The notes under the pieces: model-generated
What the model saw: only the letters and a program-made list of their open reading frames with translations
Told to the model about the DNA's origin: nothing
The model's database searches: none
Part shown: positions 17,274 to 27,030 of the stretch, piece by piece
Numbering within the stretch: position 1 is the stretch's first letter
Layout of the letters: every line of letters begins with the position of its first letter
Position numbers and translations under genes: made by a program
Origin: Actinomycetota bacterium
GTDB lineage: Bacteria; Actinomycetota; Actinomycetes; Actinomycetales; Microbacteriaceae
Direction: 5' to 3'
NCBI GenBank assembly: GCA_947450345.1
Contig: CANFVD010000010.1
Location: forward strand, 1 to 39,929
DNA length: 39,929 nt

Positions 17274-18478
17274 TCCGCGCCCGGCTCAGTGAGCCGGCGC
17301 GCGATGAGCGCGAGACGCTTTCCCCCCACGCGGGTGAGGATGACGACGCCGTCACGGGAGCCCGTAAGGGTGAGTCTCTTGCGGAACTCGGCGGGGTCGA
17401 TGTCGATGCCGCGCTTCTTGATCTCGACCCGACCGATCTCGTGCGCAGCGAGCACACGAGAAATGGCACGCGCATCTACGTTTGTGGATTCGAGAATCTC
17501 GAATCCGCGGGCAAACGGGGTAATCGCGGGGGTATCTGTCGTGATGTACGCGATGGTGCCGTCGAGCATGTGCCCGTCGAGACTGCGCGCCACCTCGCCG
17601 ATGAGATGGGCGCGAATTACGGCACCGTTGGGTTCGTAAACGTATCGCGCCAGTTCCCCGACGGGTGCGTCGGGTGCGTCGCCCTCGGCGACCAGTTCGT
17701 GGTTTCCTTCGGGCGTCAGGATGAGTGCCGAGCGTGAGATGCCCGCGCGCTTCGCGCGCCCAAACCAGAGCCCCATCTCCACCACGTCGTCGCCCACCGC
17801 AATCCACTGCGCTTCGGCGTCAGACGGGATGAGCTCGCGATCGGTGCCCGGCCCGAGCTTGATGCCGCCCGCCACCGAGGCTCGCGCCGAGGCGAGGGAA
17901 AAGTCCAGTGAAGGAGACCAGTCGTCGACGTTGAACTGACGAGTCGTGTTGTTGTGTCCCGAAGTGCGGCGGGCGGGATCGAGAAAGACCCCGTCGACAT
18001 CGGCGAGGTTCGCGTCGGTTACCTCGCCCAGCTCAACGTGCACCTCAGGGAATGAACTCAGGTTGTAGGCGGCGAGGGCTGCCGTGACGTCGTCGCGCTC
18101 AACCGCGAGAACCGACATTCCGAGACTGGCGAGCGCGAGGGAGTCTGAACCGAGTCCACAGCCGAGGTCGGCGACGCGGTGACAGCCCGCTGCCGCAAAG
18201 CGGCCCGCGTGCTGGGCGGCCACCTCCAGTCGAGTGGCCTGCTCCAGCCCAGCTTGGGTGAAGAGCAGACGCGCGGCAAAGGGCCCAAACTTGGCCACCG
18301 CTTTCTTGCGCAGTCGCGCCTGAGTGAGCACCGTGGCCACGAGTCCCGGCGCGTGGCCCTCTTTGCGTAAACGGCTGACGAGGGCGAGCACGTCGGTCTC
18401 GTTCTCGTAGGGCGGCAGGTCGGCAAGCAGTCGGAGGGCTTCGGGTGTGAGCAACTGTGCCAGTTCGCTCGCCTCCAT
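17270..18478 (-). CDS. SAM-dependent methyltransferase with THUMP-like domain
   Basis: 402 residues from the ATG at 18478. The frame is open to 18616, but that part covers the groES control region. The central class I methyltransferase domain has motif I VADLGCGLGSD at about 102-112, an acidic residue ending beta-2 (AVERDD) and VFLDPARR, an N/D-PP-like motif IV. The C-terminal ~100 residues (NVDARAISRVLAAHEIGRVEIKKRG; ILTRVGGKRLALIARRL) resemble the THUMP-like domain found in this actinobacterial family. An RNA substrate is probable by analogy but unproven. It is divergent from groES, with two HrcA-type repeats between. Confidence 0.82.
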   Translation of the reverse strand: MEASELAQLLTPEALRLLADLPPYENETDVLALVSRLRKEGHAPGLVATVLTQARLRKKAVAKFGPFAARLLFTQAGLEQATRLEVAAQHAGRFAAAGCHRVADLGCGLGSDSLALASLGMSVLAVERDDVTAALAAYNLSSFPEVHVELGEVTDANLADVDGVFLDPARRTSGHNNTTRQFNVDDWSPSLDFSLASARASVAGGIKLGPGTDRELIPSDAEAQWIAVGDDVVEMGLWFGRAKRAGISRSALILTPEGNHELVAEGDAPDAPVGELARYVYEPNGAVIRAHLIGEVARSLDGHMLDGTIAYITTDTPAITPFARGFEILESTNVDARAISRVLAAHEIGRVEIKKRGIDIDPAEFRKRLTLTGSRDGVVILTRVGGKRLALIARRLTEPGAD

Positions 18479-18485
18479 AACCTCA

Positions 18486-18491
18486 ACGGTA
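18486..18491 (-). promoter_or_regulatory. Possible -10 element of the methyltransferase gene
   Basis: TACCGT on the minus strand, seven bases before the ATG at 18478. The bases between also contain GAGG, so a leadered start cannot be excluded. Confidence 0.35.
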
Positions 18492-18556
18492 GTCGCCGTA
18501 GCGTTCTTCGCGCGGTCCCGAATCGCGCCTCTACCGAGCGATGCCAGCAGGGCACA

Positions 18557-18583
18557 TTGGCACTCGCTTTGCGTGAGTGCCAG
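18557..18583. promoter_or_regulatory. CIRCE-like inverted repeat (upstream copy)
   Basis: TTGGCACTC, a 9-base spacer and GAGTGCCAG. The inner 8 bp are perfectly inverted, and the half-site core GCACTC with the N9 spacing matches the HrcA operator consensus. It lies 27 bases before the second copy and 79 bases from the methyltransferase start. Confidence 0.7.
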
Positions 18584-18598
18584 TTGACGTTCTAAACT
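18569..18598 (+). promoter_or_regulatory. Candidate promoter of groES
   Basis: TTGCGT at 18569-18574 and TAAACT at 18593-18598, 18 bases apart. The predicted start site falls at the beginning of the second CIRCE, and the -35 falls inside the first, which suits repression by HrcA. An alternative -35 TTGACG sits at 18584-18589 without a well-placed -10. Confidence 0.45.
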
Positions 18599-18603
18599 CG
18601 TCA

Positions 18604-18630
18604 TTAGCACTCGCACCCGTCGGGTGCTAA
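18604..18630. promoter_or_regulatory. CIRCE element (HrcA operator) of groES
   Basis: TTAGCACTC, 9 bases, GGGTGCTAA. The consensus is TTAGCACTC-N9-GAGTGCTAA, so there is a single mismatch in the right half. It lies 35 bases upstream of the groES start, the standard place. Confidence 0.88.
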
Positions 18631-18665
18631 TTCAGTGATTTTTTTTCAACAGAAAGAGGTCAACC

Positions 18666-18962
18666 GTGTCGGTTGCAATTAAGCCGCTCGAAGATCGCAT
18701 CGTTGTGAAGCAGGTCGAAGCGGAGCAGGTTACCGCGTCGGGTCTCGTTATCCCCGACACCGCAAAGGAAAAGCCCCAGGAGGGCGAGGTTGTGGCTGTA
18801 GGCCCCGGCCGAATCGACGACAACGGAAACCGTGTCCCCCTGGATGTTTCGGTGGGCGACAAGGTTCTCTACTCGAAGTATGGTGGCACCGAAGTGAAGT
18901 ACGGCGGCGAGGAGTTCCTCGTGCTGTCGGCTCGCGACGTGCTGGCCATCGTCGTTTCCTAA
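18666..18962 (+). CDS. groES: Co-chaperonin GroES
   Basis: 98 residues, GTG start after AGAAAGAGG. Heptameric lid of the GroEL chaperonin. Motifs: [23 protein letters not shown] with the mobile loop, [22 protein letters not shown] and [26 protein letters not shown]. groEL does not follow; a strong terminator closes the gene, so groEL must be elsewhere, as in several actinobacteria. Control by HrcA through CIRCE is likely. Confidence 0.96.
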   Translation: MSVAIKPLEDRIVVKQVEAEQVTASGLVIPDTAKEKPQEGEVVAVGPGRIDDNGNRVPLDVSVGDKVLYSKYGGTEVKYGGEEFLVLSARDVLAIVVS

Positions 18963-18981
18963 CCACGACGTTCTCTTCGCA

Positions 18982-19011
18982 AAACCCCGGTCCGTGAGGA
19001 CCGGGGTTTTG
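18982..19011 (+). terminator. Intrinsic terminator after groES
   Basis: AAAACCCCGGTCC and GGACCGGGGTTTT form a perfect 13-bp stem with a GTGA loop and a T-rich end. Confidence 0.92.
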
Positions 19012-19037
19012 TTGTGTGTGCCACTCATCACACGCCG

Positions 19038-19043
19038 TAGGCT
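19038..19043 (+). promoter_or_regulatory. -10 element of rarD (leaderless)
   Basis: TAGGCT six bases before the GTG at 19050, after the groES terminator. Confidence 0.55.
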
Positions 19044-19049
19044 CGGGGG

Positions 19050-20030
19050 GTGGCAACGACGAGCGGCGTGAAGACCCCGTCTTCGTCGCTGGGAACTGGA
19101 CTGGCCTTCGCCTTTGGTGCGTATGCCGTGTGGGGTCTCTTCCCCCTGTACTTTGCCGCGTTGCTGCCCTCGAATCCCTTCGAAGTGGTGGTCTACCGCG
19201 TCGTCTTCTCGCTGCTCTTTTGTCTCTTCCTCATCACGGTGACGCGGTCGTGGCGCCACGTCTGGGCGGTCACCAAGCAACCGCGCGTTGTTTTGGGGCT
19301 GGGGCTCGCCGGGCTCCTCATCTTTATCAACTGGGAAGTGTTCATCCTGGCCGTGGATGCCAATCTGGTCGTGGAGACATCCCTGGGCTATTTCATTAGC
19401 CCGCTCGTGAGCGTGGCGCTGGGAGTGCTGTATTTCCGCGAACGACTGCGCCGGCTGCAGTGGGTGGCGGTGGGAATCGGTGCCGTGGCCGTGGTGGTGA
19501 TGTCGTTCGGAATTTCGTTGCTGACTCTTGCCATTCCACTGGTGCTCGCTATTTCGTTCGGCTTCTACGGTCTCGTGAAGAAGCGACTGGGGGGACGCGT
19601 GAACGCGATTGAAGGTTTTGCTTTTGAGACGGCATGGGTTTTGCCCATCGCCCTCGTACAGTTTGTCGTGGTGAGCCGGGTGGCCGGTATCGGACTCTTC
19701 GACCTCGGTGGGTGGCACGCCACACTCATGATGTTTTCGGGGGTCCTCACCGCGATACCGCTCCTGCTCTTCGCCGCCGGGGCTAAACGACTCCCCCTGT
19801 CGGTCATCGGGCTGATTCAGTTCTTCACCCCGGTGAGCAGTTTTCTTCTGGGCATCTTCTTCTTCCATCAGGTCATGCCGCCTCTCGAATGGGCGGGATT
19901 CGTCCTCGTGTGGTGTGCTCTCGTTCTGCTCACGACCGACATGTTGCGGCAGGCGCGTAAGCGGGGCGGGCGAGGCAAGGCCACCCGCGGCAATAGGGTG
20001 GAAGAAATAACCGAGCCTTTACCCGAATAG
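19050..20030 (+). CDS. rarD: EamA-family transporter RarD
   Basis: 326 residues with about ten hydrophobic segments. The RarD-type opening is clear: AFGAYAVWGLFPLYFAALLP, then EVVVYRVVFSLLF, LIFINWEVFILAV, ETSLGYFISPLVSVALGVLYFRERL and IGLIQFFTPVSSFLLGIFFF. It belongs to the drug/metabolite exporter superfamily; the substrate is not established. The start is a GTG with a leaderless-type promoter. The lipoprotein gene follows after seven bases and may be co-transcribed. Confidence 0.9.
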   Translation: MATTSGVKTPSSSLGTGLAFAFGAYAVWGLFPLYFAALLPSNPFEVVVYRVVFSLLFCLFLITVTRSWRHVWAVTKQPRVVLGLGLAGLLIFINWEVFILAVDANLVVETSLGYFISPLVSVALGVLYFRERLRRLQWVAVGIGAVAVVVMSFGISLLTLAIPLVLAISFGFYGLVKKRLGGRVNAIEGFAFETAWVLPIALVQFVVVSRVAGIGLFDLGGWHATLMMFSGVLTAIPLLLFAAGAKRLPLSVIGLIQFFTPVSSFLLGIFFFHQVMPPLEWAGFVLVWCALVLLTTDMLRQARKRGGRGKATRGNRVEEITEPLPE

Positions 20031-20037
20031 GAACCGC

Positions 20038-20925
20038 ATGCCACGTCGTTTGCTCATTGCCTCGGGCCTTCTTGTGGCCATGGTTGCGATGTCCGGATGC
20101 GCCTCAGCCGGTTCGGCCCTACCCACGCCTACTGCCGTGGCGACACCGCTCGGTGACAAGACGCTGAACATTGTGGACCTGCTCGAAACCGCGGGAGATT
20201 TGTCCGCCTTCGCGCCGGCCCAAGAGGCGGGCACTGAACTCGCTGCGCGCGAGGTCAACGACGCCGGTGGTGTGCTCGGTGGCGTCGTCATGATCTGGCA
20301 CCGGGCTGACGACCTCCCGGCCACACTCACGGAGGCAGCCGGTGCGGTCAAGGCCGATGCCGTCATCGTGGCGGCAAATCCGACAGCGGCCACGAGCCTG
20401 CTCGAGGTTGCCACGACGGCCAAGATTGCCCTGCTCGCCATTGGTACTGACAAGAACATTGCGGAGCCCACGGTGAAGCCGTATCCGGATGCCAGCGCCC
20501 CGGCCGCAACGGCGTCGGCCAAGCCCACCGCAAAGGCGACCACGTCGGCCAGCGCCGAAGCACCGAAACCCGCAGAGAGTGCCGCGAGTTCGGCGGCGGC
20601 CCGCAAGGCCGGTGCACCGGCTGTGCCCACTGCGGAATTCATCACGCGCCTTAAGTCCTCAAACCCGTTCCTGACGGAGTTCACTTACGGCGCCGAGAGC
20701 TACCAGCTCGTCATCGCCCTGGCGCTCGCAGCAACCGTGGCTAACGATGACGCCGGCCCGTCGCTGATTCGCGGCCTCGAGCAGGTGACCACGGGCGACG
20801 TGGTGTGCACCGATTTCGCCGAGTGCCTCACGGTTCTCAAGGACAACCGCGCCATCAAGTACATCGGCCCTGCGGGCCGCATGGCGTATGACGCGCGTGT
20901 GGGCGTCGTCACTTTCGGGCCTTAA
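20038..20925 (+). CDS. Lipoprotein with remnant periplasmic-binding-protein fold
   Basis: 295 residues. A basic start and hydrophobic stretch lead to the lipobox AMSGC (Cys21), so it is an exported lipoprotein. Residues about 40-145 resemble the first lobe of Leu/Ile/Val-type binding proteins (LSAFAPAQEAGTELAAREVNDAGGVLGG; VKADAVIVAANPTAATSLLEVATTAKI). Then comes a ~60-residue Ala/Pro/Thr/Lys linker (about 152-200), then FLTEFTYGAESYQLVIALALAA and IKYIGPAGRMAYD, which resemble the end of the same fold. Much of the second lobe is missing. Ligand unknown; no permease genes are nearby. Confidence 0.7.
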   Translation: MPRRLLIASGLLVAMVAMSGCASAGSALPTPTAVATPLGDKTLNIVDLLETAGDLSAFAPAQEAGTELAAREVNDAGGVLGGVVMIWHRADDLPATLTEAAGAVKADAVIVAANPTAATSLLEVATTAKIALLAIGTDKNIAEPTVKPYPDASAPAATASAKPTAKATTSASAEAPKPAESAASSAAARKAGAPAVPTAEFITRLKSSNPFLTEFTYGAESYQLVIALALAATVANDDAGPSLIRGLEQVTTGDVVCTDFAECLTVLKDNRAIKYIGPAGRMAYDARVGVVTFGP

Positions 20926-20938
20926 CATTAGGTAGTGA

Positions 20939-22468
<1,530 letters not shown>

Positions 22469-22487
22469 CGCGTGGCTCGCAGTTAAC

Positions 22488-22527
22488 GAGTTGTGGGGGA
22501 TGAGGTAAACCTCATCCCCCACAACTC
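22488..22527. terminator. Bidirectional terminator hairpin between guaB and the DUF4352 gene
   Basis: An 18-bp perfect stem (GAGTTGTGGGGGATGAGG and its complement) with a TAAA loop lies in the 68-base gap between converging genes. No T run follows on either side, but position and stability point to termination in both directions. Confidence 0.75.
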
Positions 22528-22536
22528 TCAGAGAAA

Positions 22537-23242
22537 CTACTTGTTCAGGATCGAAATCTCGCTTCCGAGGATGCCATCCGAGAAAGTAATGGCGTCGAGT
22601 GTCTGTCCAGCAGCAATGTCAACAAACGCAACACCGGTCACCGAAAGTCCGGGGTTTAGTGTGATCGACATCGAGTTGTCCCCGGTGAACTTCGACGAAG
22701 ACGAGTCCGCGGCGTACTGCACGTCGCCAATCAAGCCCCCGAAGTAGTTGGGGAACAAGATGGCTTCCTTGTCCCCAGCGTTTTCAACCGTGAAGTCAAT
22801 CTGGCAGAACTGACCCTGCGGAACGACCGGGTCGAGACCTTCAAAGGTGTTCGGTGCCGTTGCGAGGCCGCAGGTCACGGCGCTGACCGTAACGTTGAGA
22901 CCGCTGTCGGTCTTGACAACTTCGCCAATCTTTGTGGTTGCTTCATCTACCGTTGCCGTTGTGTTGTCTGCTGCAACGTTGACTACCGTGGCAATGGACA
23001 CAATCGGCGCCACGATACCTGAGATAACGCTCAGCACGAGGGCGATGACGGGGAAAGCTTTCGCGGAACCCTTTTTGGCAAGGGCCACGATGGAAACAAT
23101 AAACGCGGCCGCAATGAGCGGCCACGCGACGAAGGAAAGTCCGGGGATAACGGCAAAGATGAAGCCGAGGACGGAAAGCCCTAAAGCTACCCAGCCAATG
23201 ACGCTTGTCTTCTTCTTACCTGAGGGGGGGGGGGGTACTCAT
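22537..23242 (-). CDS. Membrane-anchored DUF4352-type protein, frame broken by a C12/G12 run
   Basis: The natural start is the ATG at 23242 with AGGAG seven bases upstream, reading M-S-T then a proline run. The run is 12 C on the coding strand (23224-23235), which puts this start out of frame with the rest and meets a TAA soon after. With 11 or 14 C the frame joins: SGKKKTSVIGWVALGLSVLG begins a segment of about three membrane helices, followed by an outside domain with DUF4352-like strands (VGEVVKTDSGLNVTVSAVTCG; GQFCQIDFTVENAGDKEAILFP), 234 residues in all. As written, only an internal GTG at 23088 starts the body, losing the first helices. Either a homopolymer sequencing error or a phase-variable gene. 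DUF4352 assignment is moderate. Confidence 0.7.
23224..23235. repeat. 12-base G homopolymer
   Basis: Twelve consecutive G on the plus strand (C on the coding strand) at codons 3-7 of the minus-strand gene. It is by far the longest single-base run in the window. Confidence 0.95.
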
Positions 23243-23355
23243 TTGCGTGCTCCTATTGGTTTGTGATTTACGGGAGCATCATTCGATTCCCCCGGCTCCA
23301 CTGTAGCCAATTGGTGCAGCAAACTTCACTAACTCGCCCTTTGTTGAGCGGTCGG

Positions 23356-23361
23356 TAGGCT
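23356..23361 (+). promoter_or_regulatory. -10 element of guaB3 (leaderless)
   Basis: TAGGCT six bases before the GTG at 23368. Confidence 0.55.
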
Positions 23362-23367
23362 AGAACC

Positions 23368-24513
23368 GTGGAAACCGAAATTGGGCGCGGAAAACGCGCA
23401 CGTCGCGCCTATGCGTTCGACGACATCGCCGTAGTTCCGTCGCGACGCACGCGTGACCCCCGCGATGTGAGCACGACGTGGAGCATTGACGCCTACCAGT
23501 TTGATATTCCCGTGCTGGCCGCACCCATGGATTCCGTGGTCTCACCGGCGACGGCAATCGCCATAGGCCGATTGGGTGGCCTCGGTGTGCTCAACCTTGA
23601 GGGCCTGTGGACGCGTTACGCCGAGCCCGAGTCAGTGCTCGCCGAGATCCGCGATCTTCCCCACGAGCGCGCCGTGCGCCGCATGCAGGAGATTTACGCG
23701 GAGCCCATCAAGGCCGAGCTCATCACCGAGCGGATCGCCGAGATTCGCGCTGCTGGTGTGACGGTTGCCGCGGCCCTTTCGCCGCAGCGCACTCAGGAGT
23801 TCTACTCGACGGTCGTGAAGGCCGGCGTTGATCTGTTCGTGATTCGCGGCACCACGGTGTCGGCCGAACACGTGTCGGCTCAGGACGAGGCGCTCAACCT
23901 CAAGGAATTCATCTACGAACTCGATGTTCCCGTCATTGTGGGTGGAGCGGCCACGTACCGCGCGGCAACACACCTCATGCGCACCGGAGCCGCCGGCGTG
24001 CTTGTGGGATTTGGTGGCGGTGCCGCCTCCACCACGCGTGCCACGCTCGGCATTCACGCACCCATGGCCACGGCGGTTGTCGATGTGGCCGAGGCCCGTC
24101 GCGATTACCTCGACGAATCCGGCGGCCGTTACGTGCACGTGATTGCCGATGGCGGATTGGGCACCTCAGGAGACATCGTCAAGGCCATCGCGTGCGGCGC
24201 CGACGCCGTCATGTTGGGGGCCGCCCTCGCGCGCGCCACCGAGGCACCGGGCGCCGGCTGGCACTGGGGTGGCGAGGCGCACCACGCCGAACTGCCTCGC
24301 GGCGAACGCGTGCGCGTGGGCCAGGTGGGCACGCTCGAAGCGATTCTCAACGGTCCGGCTCACGCCTCCGACGGAACCGTCAACCTGATTGGCGCTCTGC
24401 GCCGCTCGATGGCGACCACCGGCTACTCCGACATCAAGGAGTTTCAAAAGGTCGAGGTTGTGGTGGCGCCGTACAGCGGCGACAGTACTGCGGTCATTCG
24501 ATCGGCCGAGTAA
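23368..24513 (+). CDS. guaB3: GuaB3-family IMP dehydrogenase-related protein
   Basis: 381 residues, GTG start. It has the IMPDH/GMP reductase barrel without CBS domains: AFDDIAVVPSRRTRDPRDVST, VLAAPMDSVVSPATA, the phosphate-loop region, YLDESGGRYVHVIADGGLGTSGD, and the C-terminal LIGALRRSMATTGYSDIKEFQKVEV typical of actinobacterial GuaB3. At the site of the catalytic Cys loop (GSICTTR in guaB here) it reads GAASTTR, with Ser221 in place of Cys. It therefore cannot work by the usual Cys-XMP intermediate. Relatives in other phyla that keep the Cys have been described as GMP reductases; the activity here is unknown. Overlaps glpD by one base. Confidence 0.88.
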   Translation: METEIGRGKRARRAYAFDDIAVVPSRRTRDPRDVSTTWSIDAYQFDIPVLAAPMDSVVSPATAIAIGRLGGLGVLNLEGLWTRYAEPESVLAEIRDLPHERAVRRMQEIYAEPIKAELITERIAEIRAAGVTVAAALSPQRTQEFYSTVVKAGVDLFVIRGTTVSAEHVSAQDEALNLKEFIYELDVPVIVGGAATYRAATHLMRTGAAGVLVGFGGGAASTTRATLGIHAPMATAVVDVAEARRDYLDESGGRYVHVIADGGLGTSGDIVKAIACGADAVMLGAALARATEAPGAGWHWGGEAHHAELPRGERVRVGQVGTLEAILNGPAHASDGTVNLIGALRRSMATTGYSDIKEFQKVEVVVAPYSGDSTAVIRSAE

Positions 24514-26255
24514 TGACCGGCGCCTCGACGTTCGGAATCAACGAGGGAACGCGAGCACGCGCGCTCGAAGCGATGACGAGCCAAGAGCTCGACATCCTCG
24601 TGGTGGGCGCGGGAATCGTGGGCACGGGAGCCGCCCTCGATGCGGCAACACGGGGACTGAATGTAGGTCTTCTCGAAGCGCGTGACTTTGCTAGCGGCAC
24701 ATCGGGACTCTCCAGCAAGCTCGTGCACGGCGGAATCCGCTACCTCGAGCAGCTCAATTTCGGTCTGGTGCGTGAGGCACTCGGTGAGCGCGGTCTTCTC
24801 CTGCAGGACATCGCTCCCCACCTGGTGACGCCCATCCGCTTTCTCTACCCCGTCCACCACCACGTGTGGGAACGTGCCTACATCGGCGCGGGCATGCTGC
24901 TCTACGACGGCATGTCGTACCTGGGAGGCCGCCTTCCCGGAGTGCCCCACCACCGCCACCTCAGCAAGCGTCAGGTGATGTTGGCCGCGCCCGGACTCGC
25001 CGAGCACGCCACGGTTGGTGGCATGACCTACTACGACGGCCACGTGGATGACGCCCGTTACACGGCCACCTTGGCGCGCACGGCTGCGCACTACGGTGCC
25101 CACGTGGCGACGCGCACCTTTGCGCAGGACCTGCTCCGCGACGGAGACCGCGTGATTGGCGTGCGGGCACGCGACAACATGACGGGCGAGATTTTCGAGG
25201 TACGCGCCAAGCAGGTGGTCGTGGCCGCCGGCGTGTGGACCAACTCACTGCAGAATCTCATCGGCGACCCCGAGACCTTTGAGGTGCGCATGTCGAAGGG
25301 CGTGCACATTCTCGTGGAGAAAGACAAGTTCCACTCGCTCATGGGACTCCTGTTGCGCACCGAGAAGAGCGTGTTGTTTGTCATTCCGTGGGGCCGCTTC
25401 TGGATCATCGGCACAACCGACACCGCCTGGACACTCGACGCGGCTCACCCCGTGGCAACGCGTGCCGACATCGACTACATCCTCGGCCACATCAATAAGG
25501 TCGTTGCCACGCCACTCACGCACGACGACGTGGTGGGCGTTTACGCCGGTCTGCGCCCCCTCCTGGCCGGTGATTCAGATGAGACGTCGAAACTGTCGCG
25601 CGAGCACGTTGTGGCCAACCCCGCACCCGGGGTGACCATTGTGGCGGGAGGCAAGTGGACCACCTATCGCATCATGGCCAAGGATGCCGTGGACGCTGCC
25701 GTGGCCACATTCCCCGCGGGAGAGTCGGAACACGTTGCGGAATCCGTGACGGCCAAGGTGTCCCTCTTGGGCGGCGACGGATACGCGGCCGCCGTGAATC
25801 GGGCGGGCGAGTGGGCCCGTCGCACCGGTCTGAGCGCCTACCAGGTGACTCGACTTCTGGGCCGTTACGGAACCGACATCGAGACCCTCGTCGAAATGAT
25901 TGAAGCAGATCCCGCGCTGGCCACGTGCCTACCGGGGACCAAGGACTATCGCGAGGTTGAGGTCGTGTTTGCTGCGCGTCACGAAATGGCGCTACACCTT
26001 GACGACGTTCTCATGCGGCGCACGCGGCTTGTCTTTGAGTCCCGCGACCGCGCCATCCAAGCGGCCGAACGCACGGCCACCCTCATGGCCGGGGAGCTCG
26101 GGTGGAACTCCGCGCGCGTGGCCACGGAGATTGCCGAGTACACCGCGCGTGCCACGGCCGAATTGGCCGCCGAACAAACCTCCAACGACGTCGAAGCCGA
26201 AGCGGCCTGGCACCAGGTGGCCGACGCCGCGGTGGGCAAGGATGGTTTCGCATGA
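24513..26255 (+). CDS. glpD: Glycerol-3-phosphate dehydrogenase (FAD-dependent)
   Basis: 580 residues from the ATG at 24513, which shares a base with the guaB3 stop; the longer open frame upstream lies inside guaB3. Oxidises glycerol-3-phosphate to dihydroxyacetone phosphate at the membrane, passing electrons to quinone. The FAD-binding motif VVGAGIVGTGAALDAATRGL is at about residues 30-49. SSKLVHGGIRYLEQLNFGLVREAL is the family signature, and WIIGTTDTAW and GVYAGLRPLL follow. The C-terminal helical domain is complete. Confidence 0.94.
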   Translation: MTGASTFGINEGTRARALEAMTSQELDILVVGAGIVGTGAALDAATRGLNVGLLEARDFASGTSGLSSKLVHGGIRYLEQLNFGLVREALGERGLLLQDIAPHLVTPIRFLYPVHHHVWERAYIGAGMLLYDGMSYLGGRLPGVPHHRHLSKRQVMLAAPGLAEHATVGGMTYYDGHVDDARYTATLARTAAHYGAHVATRTFAQDLLRDGDRVIGVRARDNMTGEIFEVRAKQVVVAAGVWTNSLQNLIGDPETFEVRMSKGVHILVEKDKFHSLMGLLLRTEKSVLFVIPWGRFWIIGTTDTAWTLDAAHPVATRADIDYILGHINKVVATPLTHDDVVGVYAGLRPLLAGDSDETSKLSREHVVANPAPGVTIVAGGKWTTYRIMAKDAVDAAVATFPAGESEHVAESVTAKVSLLGGDGYAAAVNRAGEWARRTGLSAYQVTRLLGRYGTDIETLVEMIEADPALATCLPGTKDYREVEVVFAARHEMALHLDDVLMRRTRLVFESRDRAIQAAERTATLMAGELGWNSARVATEIAEYTARATAELAAEQTSNDVEAEAAWHQVADAAVGKDGFA

Positions 26256-27022
26256 CGTTTTGGCAGGTAGCTCGCCGTCCGCGCTGGATTGCCATGCTTG
26301 TTTTTGTGCTAGCTGTCGCCGCCCTGTTCGCCTGGCTCGGTAAGTGGCAGGTGGAGCGCGCGGTGGTGAGCGCCGCGCAAAACAGCATCCCGGATCAGCG
26401 AGCCGTGCCGTTGTCGACGCTGGCCAGTCCGGGAGAACACATGACCGAGGACGCCGCCGCTCGGCGCATCACTGTCGAGGCGCAGCTCGACACCAGCAGT
26501 GTCATGGTGCTCGCCAACCGCCTCAACTTTGGCGCGGATGGATATTGGGTCATTGGACGCCTCAACACCTTCTCCAACAATGAAAGTGCGTCGCTCTCGG
26601 CCGCCCTCGGCTGGGCGCCCACGCGTGAGGACGCCGATAAAGCTGTGGCCGTAATTCGTGACTCTCTGACAGTCGAGGCCTTCTTGCCGATCATGGGGCG
26701 TTACATGCCCACACAGGAACCCGTGCCCCCGGCGCCCGATGCCGATCCCAACGAGCTCACCCGGATGTCGGTGGCCGCCCTCGCGAACATCTGGCCGGAG
26801 ACGGCACCGCCCTACTACGAGGGGTATCTCGTGCTGGATGAGCCGCTCGCCGGTCTCGAAACAATTGAATCTGTGCCGGTCATCACCGACGCATCGCTCA
26901 ACTGGCTGAACGTGTTCTACGCCATCGAGTGGGTGGTCTTCGCCGGCTTCGCGATGTTCATCTGGTACCGGCTGGTCAAGGATGCCCGCCAGCGCGAGCT
27001 CGACGAGGCTCCTGTCGAATAG
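26252..27022 (+). CDS. SURF1-family membrane protein
   Basis: 256 residues from the ATG at 26252 (ATGA overlap with glpD). One membrane helix lies near the N-terminus (AMLVFVLAVAALFAWLGKWQVERA, the SURF1 opening) and one near the C-terminus (NVFYAIEWVVFAGFAMFIWYRL), with an outside domain between. SURF1 proteins help assemble haem-copper cytochrome c oxidase. The usual neighbours (cox genes) are not here. The conserved glycine-rich start and the WLNVFYAIEW end support the call. Confidence 0.85.
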   Translation: MTFWQVARRPRWIAMLVFVLAVAALFAWLGKWQVERAVVSAAQNSIPDQRAVPLSTLASPGEHMTEDAAARRITVEAQLDTSSVMVLANRLNFGADGYWVIGRLNTFSNNESASLSAALGWAPTREDADKAVAVIRDSLTVEAFLPIMGRYMPTQEPVPPAPDADPNELTRMSVAALANIWPETAPPYYEGYLVLDEPLAGLETIESVPVITDASLNWLNVFYAIEWVVFAGFAMFIWYRLVKDARQRELDEAPVE

Positions 27023-27030
27023 TCGACCCT

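Noticed and set aside
18479-18616. N-terminal extension of the methyltransferase up to 18616
   Set aside because: These codons run through both the CIRCE-like repeat and the start of the CIRCE of groES, and the ATG at 18478 gives a natural beginning.
18963-19049. groEL expected after groES
   Set aside because: A strong terminator follows groES and the next gene is rarD; no chaperonin sequence is present in the window.
23086-23088. Internal GTG as the true start of the DUF4352-type gene
   Set aside because: It has no ribosome binding site and cuts off membrane helices that are clearly encoded upstream; the ATG at 23242 has an ideal one.
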